DNA of 64,000 nucleotides from Oxalobacteraceae bacterium UBA6018. Its GTDB lineage: Bacteria; Pseudomonadota; Gammaproteobacteria; Burkholderiales; Burkholderiaceae_D. This document shows, in pieces, positions 10,170 through 18,562 of the stretch. A program made the position numbers and the translations under genes. The stretch lies in contig DIZW01000129.1 in assembly GCA_002428015.1 (NCBI GenBank), positions 1 to 64,000 on the forward strand, given 5' to 3'. The notes under the pieces were generated by a model. The model was not told the origin of the DNA. It saw only the letters and a list, made by a program, of their open reading frames with translations, and did not search any database. How positions within the stretch are numbered: the stretch's first letter is position 1; each line of letters opens with the position of its first letter.

Positions 10170-11192
10170 ATGTACTCGCTTTCCGATTTCGATTTCGACC
10201 TGCCACCCGAACGCATCGCCCAGACCCCGCTGCCCGAGCGCAGCGCCTCGCGCCTGCTCGAGCTCGACGGCGAGCGCCTGGTGGACCGCCATTTCGCCGA
10301 CCTCGTCGACCTGCTCGCGCCCGGCGACCTGCTGGTGATGAACGACACGCGCGTGCTCAAGGCGCGCTTTTTCGGCGTCAAGGAGAGCGGCGGCGCGGTC
10401 GAGGTGCTGGTCGAGCGCGTGCTCGACAGCCGCACCGTGCTGGCCCAGGTGCGCGCCTCCAAGTCGCCCAAGCCCGGCAACCGCATCCGCCTGGCCGACG
10501 CCTTCGACGTGGTGGCCGGCGCGCGCGCGGGCGAATTCTTCACCCTGCATTTCGACGCCGACGTGTTCGAGCTGATCGAGGCGCACGGGCGCCTGCCGCT
10601 GCCGCCCTACATCGCGCACTACGCCGACGAATTCGACGAGACGCGCTACCAGACCGTGTACTCGAAGGAGCCGGGCGCGGTGGCCGCGCCCACCGCCGGC
10701 CTGCATTTCGACGAGGCCCTGCTCGAGCGCCTGCGGCAAAAGGGCGTGCTGTTCGCCTACGTCACCCTGCACGTGGGCGCCGGCACCTTCCAGCCGGTGC
10801 GGGTGGAGGCCCTGGCCGAGCACAAGATGCACACCGAGTGGTACACCGTGCCCCAGGCCACCGTGGACGCGGTGCGGGCCGCGCGCGCGGCTGGGCGCGA
10901 CGTCGTCGCCGTCGGCACCACCAGCCTGCGCGCGCTGGAGTCGGCCTCGCAGTCGGGCGAACTGGTGGCCGGCAGCGCCGACACCGCGCTGTTCATCACC
11001 CCGGGCTACACCTTCAAGACCGTCACGCGCCTGGTCACCAACTTCCACCTGCCCAAGTCGACCCTGCTGATGCTGGTGTCGGCCTTCGCCGGCTACGCCG
11101 AGATCCGGCGCGCCTACGCCCACGCGATCGCCAGCCAGTACCGCTTCTTCAGCTATGGCGACGCCATGCTGCTCACCACCCGGAACCGCTAA
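10170..11192 (+). CDS. queA: tRNA preQ1(34) S-adenosylmethionine ribosyltransferase-isomerase (QueA)
   Basis: A 340-residue enzyme that transfers and isomerises the ribosyl moiety of S-adenosylmethionine onto preQ1-modified tRNA, giving epoxyqueuosine. The protein begins with the canonical FDFDLPPERIAQTPLPER block and holds the family segments VMNDTRVLKARFFG, AAPTAGLHF and LHVGAGTFQPVR. The start ATG is well supported. tgt begins 3 nt after the stop, so queuosine modification is encoded as a unit here. Confidence 0.97.
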   Translation: MYSLSDFDFDLPPERIAQTPLPERSASRLLELDGERLVDRHFADLVDLLAPGDLLVMNDTRVLKARFFGVKESGGAVEVLVERVLDSRTVLAQVRASKSPKPGNRIRLADAFDVVAGARAGEFFTLHFDADVFELIEAHGRLPLPPYIAHYADEFDETRYQTVYSKEPGAVAAPTAGLHFDEALLERLRQKGVLFAYVTLHVGAGTFQPVRVEALAEHKMHTEWYTVPQATVDAVRAARAAGRDVVAVGTTSLRALESASQSGELVAGSADTALFITPGYTFKTVTRLVTNFHLPKSTLLMLVSAFAGYAEIRRAYAHAIASQYRFFSYGDAMLLTTRNR

Positions 11193-11195
11193 GCC

Positions 11196-12335
11196 ATGCT
11201 CGAATTTGAACTGATCAAGAAGGACACCAGCGGCCTGTCGCACGCGCGCCGCGGCCGCGTCAAGCTGAACCACGGGGTGGTGGAGACGCCGATCTTCATG
11301 CCGGTGGGGACCTACGGCTCGGTCAAGGCGATGTCGCCGGTCGAGCTCAAGGAGATCGGCTCCCAGATCATCCTTGGCAACACCTTCCACCTGTGGCTGC
11401 GCCCTGGCACCCAGGTGCTCGACAAGTTCGGCGGCCTGCACGGCTTCATGGGCTGGGACAAGCCCATCCTCACCGATTCCGGCGGCTTCCAGGTGTTTTC
11501 GCTGGGCGCCATGCGCAAGATCACCGAGGAGGGCGTCAAGTTCTCCTCGCCGATCGACGGCTCCAAGCTGTTCCTGTCGCCGGAAATCTCGATGCAGATC
11601 CAGCGCTCGCTCAATTCCGACATCGTGATGCAGTTCGACGAGTGCACCCCCTACGAGATCGACGGGCGGCCCGCCACCACCGAGGAGGCGGCCAAGTCGA
11701 TGCGCATGTCGCTGCGCTGGGCCCAGCGTTCGATGGATGAATTCAAGCGCGGCGAGAACCCCAACGCGCTGTTCGGCATCGTCCAGGGCGGCATGTTCGA
11801 GCGCCTGCGCGACGAATCGCTGGCCGGGCTGGAGGAGATCGACTTCCCCGGCGTGGCCATCGGCGGCCTGTCGGTGGGCGAGCCGAAGGAGGACATGATG
11901 CGCATGTTGGCGCACGTGGGCCCGCGCCTGCCGGAGAACAAGCCGCACTACCTGATGGGGGTGGGCACGCCGGAGGACCTGGTGGCCGGCGTGGCCAACG
12001 GGATCGACATGTTCGATTGCGTGATGCCGACCCGTAACGCACGCAACGGCTGGCTGTTCACCCGCTTCGGCGACGTCAAGATCAAGAACGCGCGCTACAA
12101 GGACGACGCCGCGCCGCTGGACGAGAGCTGCGACTGCTACTGCTGCAAGAACTTCTCGCGCGCCTACCTGCACCATCTGCACCGCTCGCAGGAAATCCTG
12201 GGCGCGCGCCTGAACACCATCCACAACCTGCATTTCTACCTGAAGATCATGAGCGAGATGCGCGCGGCGATCGAACAGGACGGCTTCCATGCATGGCGGC
12301 TGGGCTTCCAGGCCGACCGCGCGCGCGGGATCTGA
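11196..12335 (+). CDS. tgt: tRNA-guanine transglycosylase (queuine tRNA-ribosyltransferase)
   Basis: Exchanges guanine-34 for preQ1 in tRNAs with GUN anticodons; it precedes QueA in the pathway. At 379 residues it has normal bacterial length. The general-base aspartate is Asp94 in TDSGGFQVFSLG. The substrate loop GGLSVGEP and the TRNARNG motif are present. The zinc site is seen as CDCYCC followed downstream by the histidine-rich AYLHHLHRSQE. It lies directly downstream of queA. Confidence 0.97.
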   Translation: MLEFELIKKDTSGLSHARRGRVKLNHGVVETPIFMPVGTYGSVKAMSPVELKEIGSQIILGNTFHLWLRPGTQVLDKFGGLHGFMGWDKPILTDSGGFQVFSLGAMRKITEEGVKFSSPIDGSKLFLSPEISMQIQRSLNSDIVMQFDECTPYEIDGRPATTEEAAKSMRMSLRWAQRSMDEFKRGENPNALFGIVQGGMFERLRDESLAGLEEIDFPGVAIGGLSVGEPKEDMMRMLAHVGPRLPENKPHYLMGVGTPEDLVAGVANGIDMFDCVMPTRNARNGWLFTRFGDVKIKNARYKDDAAPLDESCDCYCCKNFSRAYLHHLHRSQEILGARLNTIHNLHFYLKIMSEMRAAIEQDGFHAWRLGFQADRARGI

Positions 12336-12411
12336 GCCGGCGCGCCGCCTGCGCCCGGGTGGCTTGCATGGTTTACTTGCAAAAACACGAACAAGCGCCA
12401 CTTACCGTCAA

Positions 12412-12442
12412 TTGGCTCGGCAGGTGTGGCCGGTGCTAGAAT
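12412..12442 (+). promoter_or_regulatory. Candidate sigma-70 promoter for yajC-secD-secF
   Basis: TTGGCT at 12412-12417 and TAGAAT at 12437-12442 are separated by 19 bp, slightly long. The site lies 44 bp before the yajC start, in the 150-bp gap after tgt. The sequence just after it is AT-rich (TTTTTAACTGG). The hexamers are seen; promoter activity is inferred. Confidence 0.45.
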
Positions 12443-12485
12443 ACAGCGCTGCTTTTTAACTGGTTTTTTAACAATCGGAGTCTCC

Positions 12486-12827
12486 GTGTTTATTTCTAAT
12501 GCTTACGCGCAAGCGCCCGCCGCTGCCGCTGCCGCCGACGCTGGCCTGATGGGCAATCTGTCGACCTTCCTGCCGCTGGTCCTGATGTTCGTGGTGATGT
12601 ATTTCCTGATGATCCGTCCTCAGCAAAAACGCGCGAAAGAGCAGAAAGCCATGATGGACGCGCTCGCCAAGGGCGACGAAGTCATCACCGCCGGTGGCGT
12701 GCTGGGCAAGGTCAGCAAGGTGAGCGACACCTACGTCACCCTGGAAGTGTCGACCGGCACCGAGATGGTCGTGCAGAAGAGCGCGATCACCACCCTGCTG
12801 CCGAAGGGCACCCTGAAGTCCCTGTAA
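12486..12827 (+). CDS. yajC: Preprotein translocase subunit YajC
   Basis: A 113-residue single-pass membrane protein that associates with SecDF. One transmembrane segment (about residues 25-43, FLPLVLMFVVMYFLMI) is followed by the conserved RPQQKRAKEQK and the DEVITAGGVLGKV core. The start chosen is GTG at 12486, giving (M)FISNAYAQ; GGAG at 12477-12480 lies 5 nt upstream. An in-frame ATG 20 codons earlier exists but would put the Shine-Dalgarno inside the gene. First gene of the yajC-secD-secF unit. Confidence 0.95.
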   Translation: MFISNAYAQAPAAAAAADAGLMGNLSTFLPLVLMFVVMYFLMIRPQQKRAKEQKAMMDALAKGDEVITAGGVLGKVSKVSDTYVTLEVSTGTEMVVQKSAITTLLPKGTLKSL

Positions 12828-12882
12828 GCCCGCGCGGCGGCGCCGCTCCGCCTGCCCGCTCAACATTGAACGCTGGAACACT

Positions 12883-14754
12883 ATGAATCGCTATCCCGTT
12901 TGGAAATACGTCGTCATCGTCATCGCGCTGGTGCTCGGCGCGCTGTACACGGCGCCCAACTACTTCGTCGAGTCGCCCGCGCTGCAGGTGACGACCGGTA
13001 AGTCGACCGTCAAGGTGACTTCGGCCACGATCGACCAGGTCGAAAACGCGCTGAAGATGGAGCGCATCAGTTCCGACGGCGTGAGCCTGGACGGGAGCGG
13101 CGCCTCGACCTCGGTGCGGGCGCGCTTTCGCACCACGGACGAGCAGTTCAAGGCCAAGCTGGCGCTCGAGCGCGACCTGAACCGCGATCCCACCGACCCC
13201 GACTACATCGTCACGGTCAACCTGATCAAGAACGTGCCGCGCTGGATGCAGGTGCTGGGCGCGCTGCCGATGAACCTGGGCCTGGACCTGCGCGGCGGCG
13301 TGCACTTCCTGATGCAGGTGGACGTCAAGGCCACCGCCGAGACCAAGATCAAGGGCATCCAGGCCGGCGCGCGCAGCCTGCTGCGCGACAATAATGTGCG
13401 CCATGCCGGCATCGAGCGGGTCGGCCAGACGGTGGAAATCAAGTTCCGCGACGCCGACACCCGCGCCAAGGCGCGCGAGGTGCTGGGCAGCCAGATGCAG
13501 GACCTGATCATGACCGACGCGGCCGACGGCGCCGACCTGAAACTGGTCGTCGGCCTCAAACCCGAGGCGCTCAAGCGCACCATGGACGAAGGCGTCAAGC
13601 AGAACATCGCCGCCCTGTCCAAGCGCGTCAACGAGCTCGGCGTATCCGAGCCGCTCATCCAGCAGCAGGGCGCCGACCGCATCGTGGTCCAGCTGCCCGG
13701 CGTGCAGGACGTGGCGCGCGCCAAGGACATCATCGGCCGCACCGCGACCCTGGAAATCCGCCTGGTGGACGACACCATCGTGCCGGGCACCGAGTCGAGC
13801 GCCACCATTCCCCTGAACTCGGAGCTGTTCACCGCGGCCCAGGGCGGCCCGCTGGTGCTGTCCAAAGACGTGGTACTCACCGGCGACTACATCTCCGGCG
13901 CCGTGGCCAGCTTGGACTCGAACCACAACCCGGCCGTCAGCGTCGACCTGAACGGCGACGGCCCGCGCAAGATGCGCGAAGCCACGCGCGACCACATCGG
14001 CAAGCGCATGGCCATGCTGCTCAAGGAAAAAGGCAAGTACACCATCCTGTCGGCGCCCACCATCCAGAGCGAGCTGGGCACCCACTTCCAGGTCACCGGC
14101 ATGGGCACCAACGAGAAGGCGGCCGAGCTGGCCCTGCTGCTGCGCTCGGGCGCGCTGTCGGCGCCGATGGAAGTGATCGAGGAACGCGTGATCGGACCCC
14201 AGCTGGGCGCGGAAAACATCAGCAAGGGCTTGATGTCGACCATGTACGGCTTCGTGGCGATCGGCATCTTCATGATCATCTACTACCAGTTGTTCGGCTT
14301 TTTCAGCGTGCTGGCGCTGGCCTGCAACCTGCTGTTCCTGCTGGCCCTGCTGTCCCGCATGCAGATCACCCTGACCCTGCCAGGCATCGCCGCGATCGCG
14401 CTGGCGCTGGGCATGGCGATCGACGCCAACGTGCTGATCAACGAACGCATCCGCGAGGAATTACGTTCCGGGAATACGCCGCAGGCCTCGATCGCGGCCG
14501 GTTTCGACCGCGCCTGGGCCACCATCCTGGACTCCAACGTGACCACCCTGATCGTCGGCCTGGCCCTGTGGGCCTTCGGCTCCGGTCCGGTGCAGGGCTT
14601 CGCCGTCGTGCACTGCCTGGGCATCCTGACCTCGATGTTCTCGGCCGTGTTCGTCTCGCGCGGCGTGGTCAACCTCTGGTACGGCCGCAAGAAAAAGCTG
14701 AGCAGCATCGCGATCGGTACCGTCTGGACTCCTGGCCTGTCGGTCAAGAAATAA
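12883..14754 (+). CDS. secD: Protein translocase subunit SecD
   Basis: A 623-residue RND-superfamily membrane subunit that uses the proton gradient to help complete protein export and release it at the periplasmic face. The first transmembrane helix (about residues 7-25) is followed by a large periplasmic P1 region containing LGLDLRGGVHFLMQVD. Five C-terminal helices follow, with the conserved GIAAIALALGMAIDANVLIN. Normal full length. secF begins 27 nt downstream. Confidence 0.97.
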   Translation: MNRYPVWKYVVIVIALVLGALYTAPNYFVESPALQVTTGKSTVKVTSATIDQVENALKMERISSDGVSLDGSGASTSVRARFRTTDEQFKAKLALERDLNRDPTDPDYIVTVNLIKNVPRWMQVLGALPMNLGLDLRGGVHFLMQVDVKATAETKIKGIQAGARSLLRDNNVRHAGIERVGQTVEIKFRDADTRAKAREVLGSQMQDLIMTDAADGADLKLVVGLKPEALKRTMDEGVKQNIAALSKRVNELGVSEPLIQQQGADRIVVQLPGVQDVARAKDIIGRTATLEIRLVDDTIVPGTESSATIPLNSELFTAAQGGPLVLSKDVVLTGDYISGAVASLDSNHNPAVSVDLNGDGPRKMREATRDHIGKRMAMLLKEKGKYTILSAPTIQSELGTHFQVTGMGTNEKAAELALLLRSGALSAPMEVIEERVIGPQLGAENISKGLMSTMYGFVAIGIFMIIYYQLFGFFSVLALACNLLFLLALLSRMQITLTLPGIAAIALALGMAIDANVLINERIREELRSGNTPQASIAAGFDRAWATILDSNVTTLIVGLALWAFGSGPVQGFAVVHCLGILTSMFSAVFVSRGVVNLWYGRKKKLSSIAIGTVWTPGLSVKK

Positions 14755-14781
14755 CAAGCACTTACTACAACAGGATTCAAG

Positions 14782-15804
14782 ATGGAATTTTTCCGCATCA
14801 AGAAAGATATTCCCTTCATGCGCCACGCGTTGATTTTCAACGCGATTTCGGCGCTGACCTTCGTGGCGGCGGTGTTCTTCCTGTCCACCAAGGGCTTGCA
14901 CTTCTCGGTCGAGTTCATGGGCGGCACCGTGATGGAGCTGAGGTATCCGCAGGCGGCCAACCAGGAGAAGATCCGCGCCGAGCTGGTCAAGATCGGCTAC
15001 GAGCAGCCTGAGGTGACCAGCTTCGGCACCGCCCAGGACGTCATGCTGCGCCTGCCGATCATCAAGCGGGTCGCCGGCTCGACCGGTTCCCAGCTCGTGT
15101 TCGACACCCTGTGCGCGGGCGAGAACGGCACCACCAAGCGCCTCGACACCGTCACGGCCAAGGGCGAGAGCGTGGCCAAGACCATCTGCGTGAACGCGGC
15201 CGGCACCGAGGTGCTCAGCCAGCAGCGGGTGGAATTCGTCGGCCCGCAGGTGGGCGACGAGCTGGCCCAGAACGGCCTGAACGCCCTGGTCATGGTGATC
15301 ATCGGCGTGATGGCTTACCTGGCCATCCGCTTCGAGTGGAAATACGCGGTGTCGGCGATCATCGCCAACCTGCACGACGTGGTCATCATCCTCGGCTTCT
15401 TCGCCTTCTTCCAGTGGGAATTCTCGCTCACCGTGCTGGCCGCCGTGCTGGCCGTGCTCGGCTACTCGGTGAACGAATCGGTGGTTATTTTCGACCGGAT
15501 CCGCGAGAACTTCCGCAAGCAGCGCAAGGCGGAGGTGCGCGAAGTGATCGACAACGCCATCACCTCGACCATCTCGCGTACCATCATCACCCACGGCTGC
15601 ACCCAGATGATGGTGCTGTCGATGCTGTTCTTCGGCGGCGCGACCCTGCACTATTTCGCGGTGGCGCTGACCATCGGTATTTTGTTCGGCATCTATTCGT
15701 CGGTGTTCGTCGCCGCCGCCATCGCCATGTGGCTGGGCGTCAAGCGCGAAGACCTGATCAAGCCGATCAAGGAGAAGGACGAGACCGACGGCGCCGTCGT
15801 CTAG
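14782..15804 (+). CDS. secF: Protein translocase subunit SecF
   Basis: A 340-residue partner of SecD. After the first membrane segment come the family motif FSVEFMGGTVMELRY, the periplasmic domain (about residues 45-160, including a GSQLVFDTLCAGENG stretch), the VEFVGPQVGDEL motif and five further helices with YSVNESVVIFDRIRENFR. Last gene of the unit; a strong intrinsic terminator starts 34 nt after the stop. Confidence 0.97.
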   Translation: MEFFRIKKDIPFMRHALIFNAISALTFVAAVFFLSTKGLHFSVEFMGGTVMELRYPQAANQEKIRAELVKIGYEQPEVTSFGTAQDVMLRLPIIKRVAGSTGSQLVFDTLCAGENGTTKRLDTVTAKGESVAKTICVNAAGTEVLSQQRVEFVGPQVGDELAQNGLNALVMVIIGVMAYLAIRFEWKYAVSAIIANLHDVVIILGFFAFFQWEFSLTVLAAVLAVLGYSVNESVVIFDRIRENFRKQRKAEVREVIDNAITSTISRTIITHGCTQMMVLSMLFFGGATLHYFAVALTIGILFGIYSSVFVAAAIAMWLGVKREDLIKPIKEKDETDGAVV

Positions 15805-15837
15805 CCGCCTTGCCGCTGGCTTGCCCAGACTCCCAGG

Positions 15838-15870
15838 ATGCCGCCCAGCTCGCGCTGCGCGGCATTTTTT
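15838..15870 (+). terminator. Rho-independent terminator after secF
   Basis: The stem ATGCCGC (15838-15844) pairs with GCGGCAT (15859-15865), the loop is 14 nt, and six T follow. It closes the yajC-secD-secF transcript. Confidence 0.85.
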
Positions 15871-16118
15871 CATCCCGCGAAGGTAAGCGGTTCCTGAGCG
15901 ACGTTGTATCTTTCAATTCATCAGGCCGGCACAATCCCTACCGAGTTCAGTAACACGGTGCCGGACCTGGACGCGCTGGTTTCTCATGCCACGGATGGCG
16001 CTGTCAGCTTTCAGAAATAGTGGTAACAAAATGCCATGACGGTGGCCTTCGAAGCGGCCTCATGGCAGACTGATTGCGCGCTGTTCCCCGCCGCGCCCGA
16101 CCCTGAAAGGAGCCCACC
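15871..16118. other. Intergenic region between secF terminator and GH5-like gene
   Basis: No gene with a start codon and Shine-Dalgarno is seen. It contains a possible promoter zone around 15905-15945 and a 36-nt inverted repeat (16032-16067, listed separately). A GGAG sequence lies shortly before the GH5-like start. A 36-codon open stretch ending in TAG at 16020 has no start codon and was not called. Confidence 0.5.
16032..16067 (+). repeat. Inverted repeat (hairpin) in the leader of the GH5-like gene
   Basis: Perfect 8-bp arms TGCCATGA (16032-16039) and TCATGGCA (16060-16067) enclose a second short pairing (GGCC/GGCC around TTCGAAGC). No T-run follows, so it is not an intrinsic terminator. 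It ends 51 bp before the GH5-like start. It could be an operator or an mRNA leader structure; function unknown. Confidence 0.5.
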
Positions 16119-17333
16119 ATGTCCACCCAACGATTGCCCAAGTCGTCCGCCAGAGCGCCCAAGGCGCCGGACCCGAGGCGCCGCACCGTCCTGACCTCGC
16201 TGGCGCTGGCCGCGCTGACCGCGTCCTGCGGCGGCGGTTCTTCCGGCGGCTCGCCCACGCCCACCCCGACGCCACCTCCGCCACCACCGCCGCCTCCGCC
16301 TGCGGCGGCGGCGCGCCTGACCCTGCAGGGCGCCAGCATGCTGAGCCCCGATGGCAAGCCGATCATCCTGCGCGGCATGAACGAAGGCACCTGGGGCGAA
16401 ATGCGCAGCACCGACGCGCCAGCCATCGCCGCCCAGGGCGCCAACGTGGTGCGGGTCCTGCTGCGCTGGTGGGGCCTGTATGGCTCGCCCGATACCGAAA
16501 GCCGGGCCGATGGCGCCCCCGGCCACATCGATCCGGCCCACCTGCAGCAGTTCCTCAAGGAGATACAGTGGTGTATCGACGCCGGCCTGTGGGTCATTCC
16601 GGCGTTTGACTCCAACTGCGGCCAGAACGGCATGCAGAACAGCGCCATGGTGGGCTACTGCGACCCGAGCGGCAAATTCCCGGGCGGGCATAACTTCTTT
16701 ACCGACCTCTCCCAGCGCGCCCTGTTCAAGGAAGCCTGGGTGCACCTGGCCGGGATCCTCAAGGATTACAGCCACATCGCCTGCTACGAACTGCTGCCGG
16801 AGCCGCTCGACGGCGCCGACGCCACCCATGCGGCGGAAGTATCGGCCTTCTACCAGGAGCTGATGACGGCCATCGAAGACCAGGCCGGCGACCGCCGTAC
16901 GCCCTTCCTGGTGGGGGCGCGCGACGGCTACAACATCCAACTGGCCGACGAGGCCTACATCGGCGCGGCGCGCTGGAAGGACCGGGTGGTCTACACCGGC
17001 AACCTGTTCCTACGCACCGGCAACACCACGGCTGAGAACCTGGCCAGCATCGACACCCGCCTGGGCGCCCTCGCACACATGCAGGCCAGCCGCCAGGTGC
17101 CGGTCTTCATCCAGCAGTTTGGCGTGCGCACCGGCGACGACAAGGACGGCTTCTACCTGGACGCGGGCCTCACGCGCATGCGCACCGCCGGCATCGGCTA
17201 CACCGGCTGGCAGTGGCGCCAGAACACCAGCAATCCGGACGAATATGCGATCGTGCTGACCGACGCCACGACCGGCGCGGACGTCATCAAGACCGCCGTG
17301 CTGGCGCGCTATGCGAGCGACTGGAAGGCCTAA
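16119..17333 (+). CDS. GH5-like (cellulase-family) exported protein with substituted catalytic motifs
   Basis: A 404-residue protein with an RRRTVLTSLALAALTASC export signal; the twin arginine resembles Tat signals and the cysteine suggests a lipoprotein, although the lipobox is weak. A Pro/Thr linker (about residues 46-66) leads to a (beta/alpha)8 domain with GH5 features: LRGMNEGTWG, the GANVVRVLLRW strand, and a terminal GYTGWQWR. The usual Asn-Glu-Pro of GH5 is Pro227-Glu228-Pro229 (YELLPEPL), and the nucleophile position in PVFIQQFGV is Gln333 rather than Glu. The general acid remains but the nucleophile is lost, so ordinary retaining hydrolysis is doubtful. It may be a binding protein or a divergent enzyme. 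Family call from motif pattern only. Confidence 0.75.
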   Translation: MSTQRLPKSSARAPKAPDPRRRTVLTSLALAALTASCGGGSSGGSPTPTPTPPPPPPPPPPAAAARLTLQGASMLSPDGKPIILRGMNEGTWGEMRSTDAPAIAAQGANVVRVLLRWWGLYGSPDTESRADGAPGHIDPAHLQQFLKEIQWCIDAGLWVIPAFDSNCGQNGMQNSAMVGYCDPSGKFPGGHNFFTDLSQRALFKEAWVHLAGILKDYSHIACYELLPEPLDGADATHAAEVSAFYQELMTAIEDQAGDRRTPFLVGARDGYNIQLADEAYIGAARWKDRVVYTGNLFLRTGNTTAENLASIDTRLGALAHMQASRQVPVFIQQFGVRTGDDKDGFYLDAGLTRMRTAGIGYTGWQWRQNTSNPDEYAIVLTDATTGADVIKTAVLARYASDWKA

Positions 17334-17388
17334 CGCCGCCGCGGCGGCGGGCTGCGGCGGGCAATCACGAGATCGCGGCGAAAGCCCG

Positions 17389-18417
17389 ATGACCGAGCGC
17401 GACATCGCCGCCCTGCGACTGGCCAGCCAGCAGATCGGCGCCAGCGGTTTTTCCGACACCGCCGCGCTGGTGGCCCACATGGGCGCCATCCAGGCCCAGG
17501 ACATGGGGCAGGCCCTGTGGGCGGTCGGCCTGCGCGTGCCCGGCGCCAGGGCCGGCGCGGTACGCGCGGCCATCGCGGCGCGCACCATCGTGCGCAGCTG
17601 GACCTTGCGCGGCACCTTGCACCTGATGGCCGCGGCCGACCTGCGCTGGATGCTGGCGCTGGTGGCCGAGCGCAATATCGCCGCCGTGGCGGGACGTTTT
17701 GACCGCCTCGGACTGACCCGGTCCCTGCTGGCCAAGGCGGCCGGGCTGGTCGGGTCGGCCCTGGCGGGCGGCAAGACCATGGCGCGCGCCGAGCTGTTCG
17801 CGCTCCTGAACGCCAACGGCATCGCCACCGACGCCAACCGCGGCAACCAGATCGTGTGGCGCCTCGCGCAGGACGCGCTGCTGTGCTGCGCCGGCCAGCA
17901 GGGCGCCCAGCCGGCCTTCGCCCTGCTCGACGAGTGGCTGCCCGGCGCCGCGCCGGCGCTCCCCCGCGACGAGGCGCTGGCGCGGCTGGCGCGGCGCTAT
18001 TTCGTCAGCCACGGACCGGCCGCCACCGCCGATCTGGCCTGGTGGGCCGGGCTGACCCTGGCCGACGCCAGGCGCGCCGCAGCCGCCGACGGCCTGGTGG
18101 CGCGCGATGGCCTGTACATGGCCGCCGGCGCCGTGCCCGCCGCGGCCGGCGCGGTGCACCTGCTGCCCGGCTTCGACGAGTACCTGCTAGGCTACAAGCA
18201 CCGCGCCGCCGTGCTGGACGCGGACCACGCGGTGCGCATCGTCCCGGGCGGCAATGGCATCTTCCGGCCGATGCTGGTGGTCGACGGGCGCATCGCGGGA
18301 ACCTGGCAGCGCGATGCTGCCGGCGTCGCCACGATGCCCTTCGGACCGCTCAAGCGTGGCGCCGCCCCGGCCATCGCGGCCGCCGCGGCCCGTCTGGAGG
18401 CCTTCTGGGCGGGCTGA
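17389..18417 (+). CDS. Winged-helix DNA glycosylase, AlkZ-like (HTH_42 family)
   Basis: A 342-residue protein of the winged-helix family that includes Streptomyces AlkZ and E. coli YcaQ, which excise bulky alkylated bases or unhook interstrand crosslinks. The catalytic motif appears as IQAQD, with Gln35 and Gln37, matching the QxQ signature of the AlkZ-like group rather than the QxD of YcaQ. Also seen are SWTLRGTLHLM, RPYFVSHGP-type segment RRYFVSHGPA and the LLPGFDEYLLGYKHR block near residue 260. The start is the ATG at 17389; an upstream in-frame ATG would overlap the GH5-like gene. In characterised cases this group gives self-resistance or general alkylation repair; no toxin genes are nearby. 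Confidence 0.82.
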   Translation: MTERDIAALRLASQQIGASGFSDTAALVAHMGAIQAQDMGQALWAVGLRVPGARAGAVRAAIAARTIVRSWTLRGTLHLMAAADLRWMLALVAERNIAAVAGRFDRLGLTRSLLAKAAGLVGSALAGGKTMARAELFALLNANGIATDANRGNQIVWRLAQDALLCCAGQQGAQPAFALLDEWLPGAAPALPRDEALARLARRYFVSHGPAATADLAWWAGLTLADARRAAAADGLVARDGLYMAAGAVPAAAGAVHLLPGFDEYLLGYKHRAAVLDADHAVRIVPGGNGIFRPMLVVDGRIAGTWQRDAAGVATMPFGPLKRGAAPAIAAAAARLEAFWAG

Positions 18418-18482
18418 CGGGGGTGGCGGGAGTGCCGCACCGCACCAAAATAACGTGCCGACAATATTGCGCAAATCTGGAA

Positions 18483-18496
18483 TAGAAACGTTTCCA
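18483..18496 (+). promoter_or_regulatory. LacI-family operator upstream of the beta-glucoside genes
   Basis: TAGAAACGTTTCCA is a near-perfect palindrome around a central CG, the layout typical of LacI/PurR/GalR-type operators. It overlaps the -35 region of the promoter ahead of the GPH symporter. The LacI-type protein encoded at 24605-25633 is the natural candidate regulator (inference). Confidence 0.75.
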
Positions 18497-18518
18497 ATTG
18501 CCGGATTTTGGCATAAAA
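18491..18518 (+). promoter_or_regulatory. Candidate sigma-70 promoter of the GPH-GH94-GH3 operon
   Basis: A -35 like TTTCCA (18491-18496) and a -10 TAAAAT (18513-18518) are 16 bp apart. The -35 shares bases with the LacI-type operator, so a bound repressor would block polymerase. A transcript from here starts after the ATG at 18518, which supports the GTG start at 18563. Confidence 0.55.
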
Positions 18519-18562
18519 TGCCTCGTCAGAACTCCCGTTTCCTGTCCTCTCGAAAGAACCTT

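Noticed and set aside
9198..12401. A 1067-codon antisense frame over recG, queA and tgt
   Set aside because: It is a shadow of three well-recognised genes and has no family features of its own.
15910..16020. A 36-codon stretch reading like a leucine-rich repeat (contains GTIPTEFSN)
   Set aside because: Too short, no start codon, no second repeat. It may be chance or a tiny remnant, but cannot be supported.
16255..16316. Proline-codon run as a microsatellite or phase-variable tract
   Set aside because: Codons are mixed (CCG, CCA, CCT, CCC), so there is no uniform repeat likely to slip; it is an ordinary secretion linker.
18518..18562. ATG at 18518 as start of the GPH symporter
   Set aside because: It overlaps the candidate -10 element, and the GTG at 18563 has a better Shine-Dalgarno and gives the usual N-terminus.
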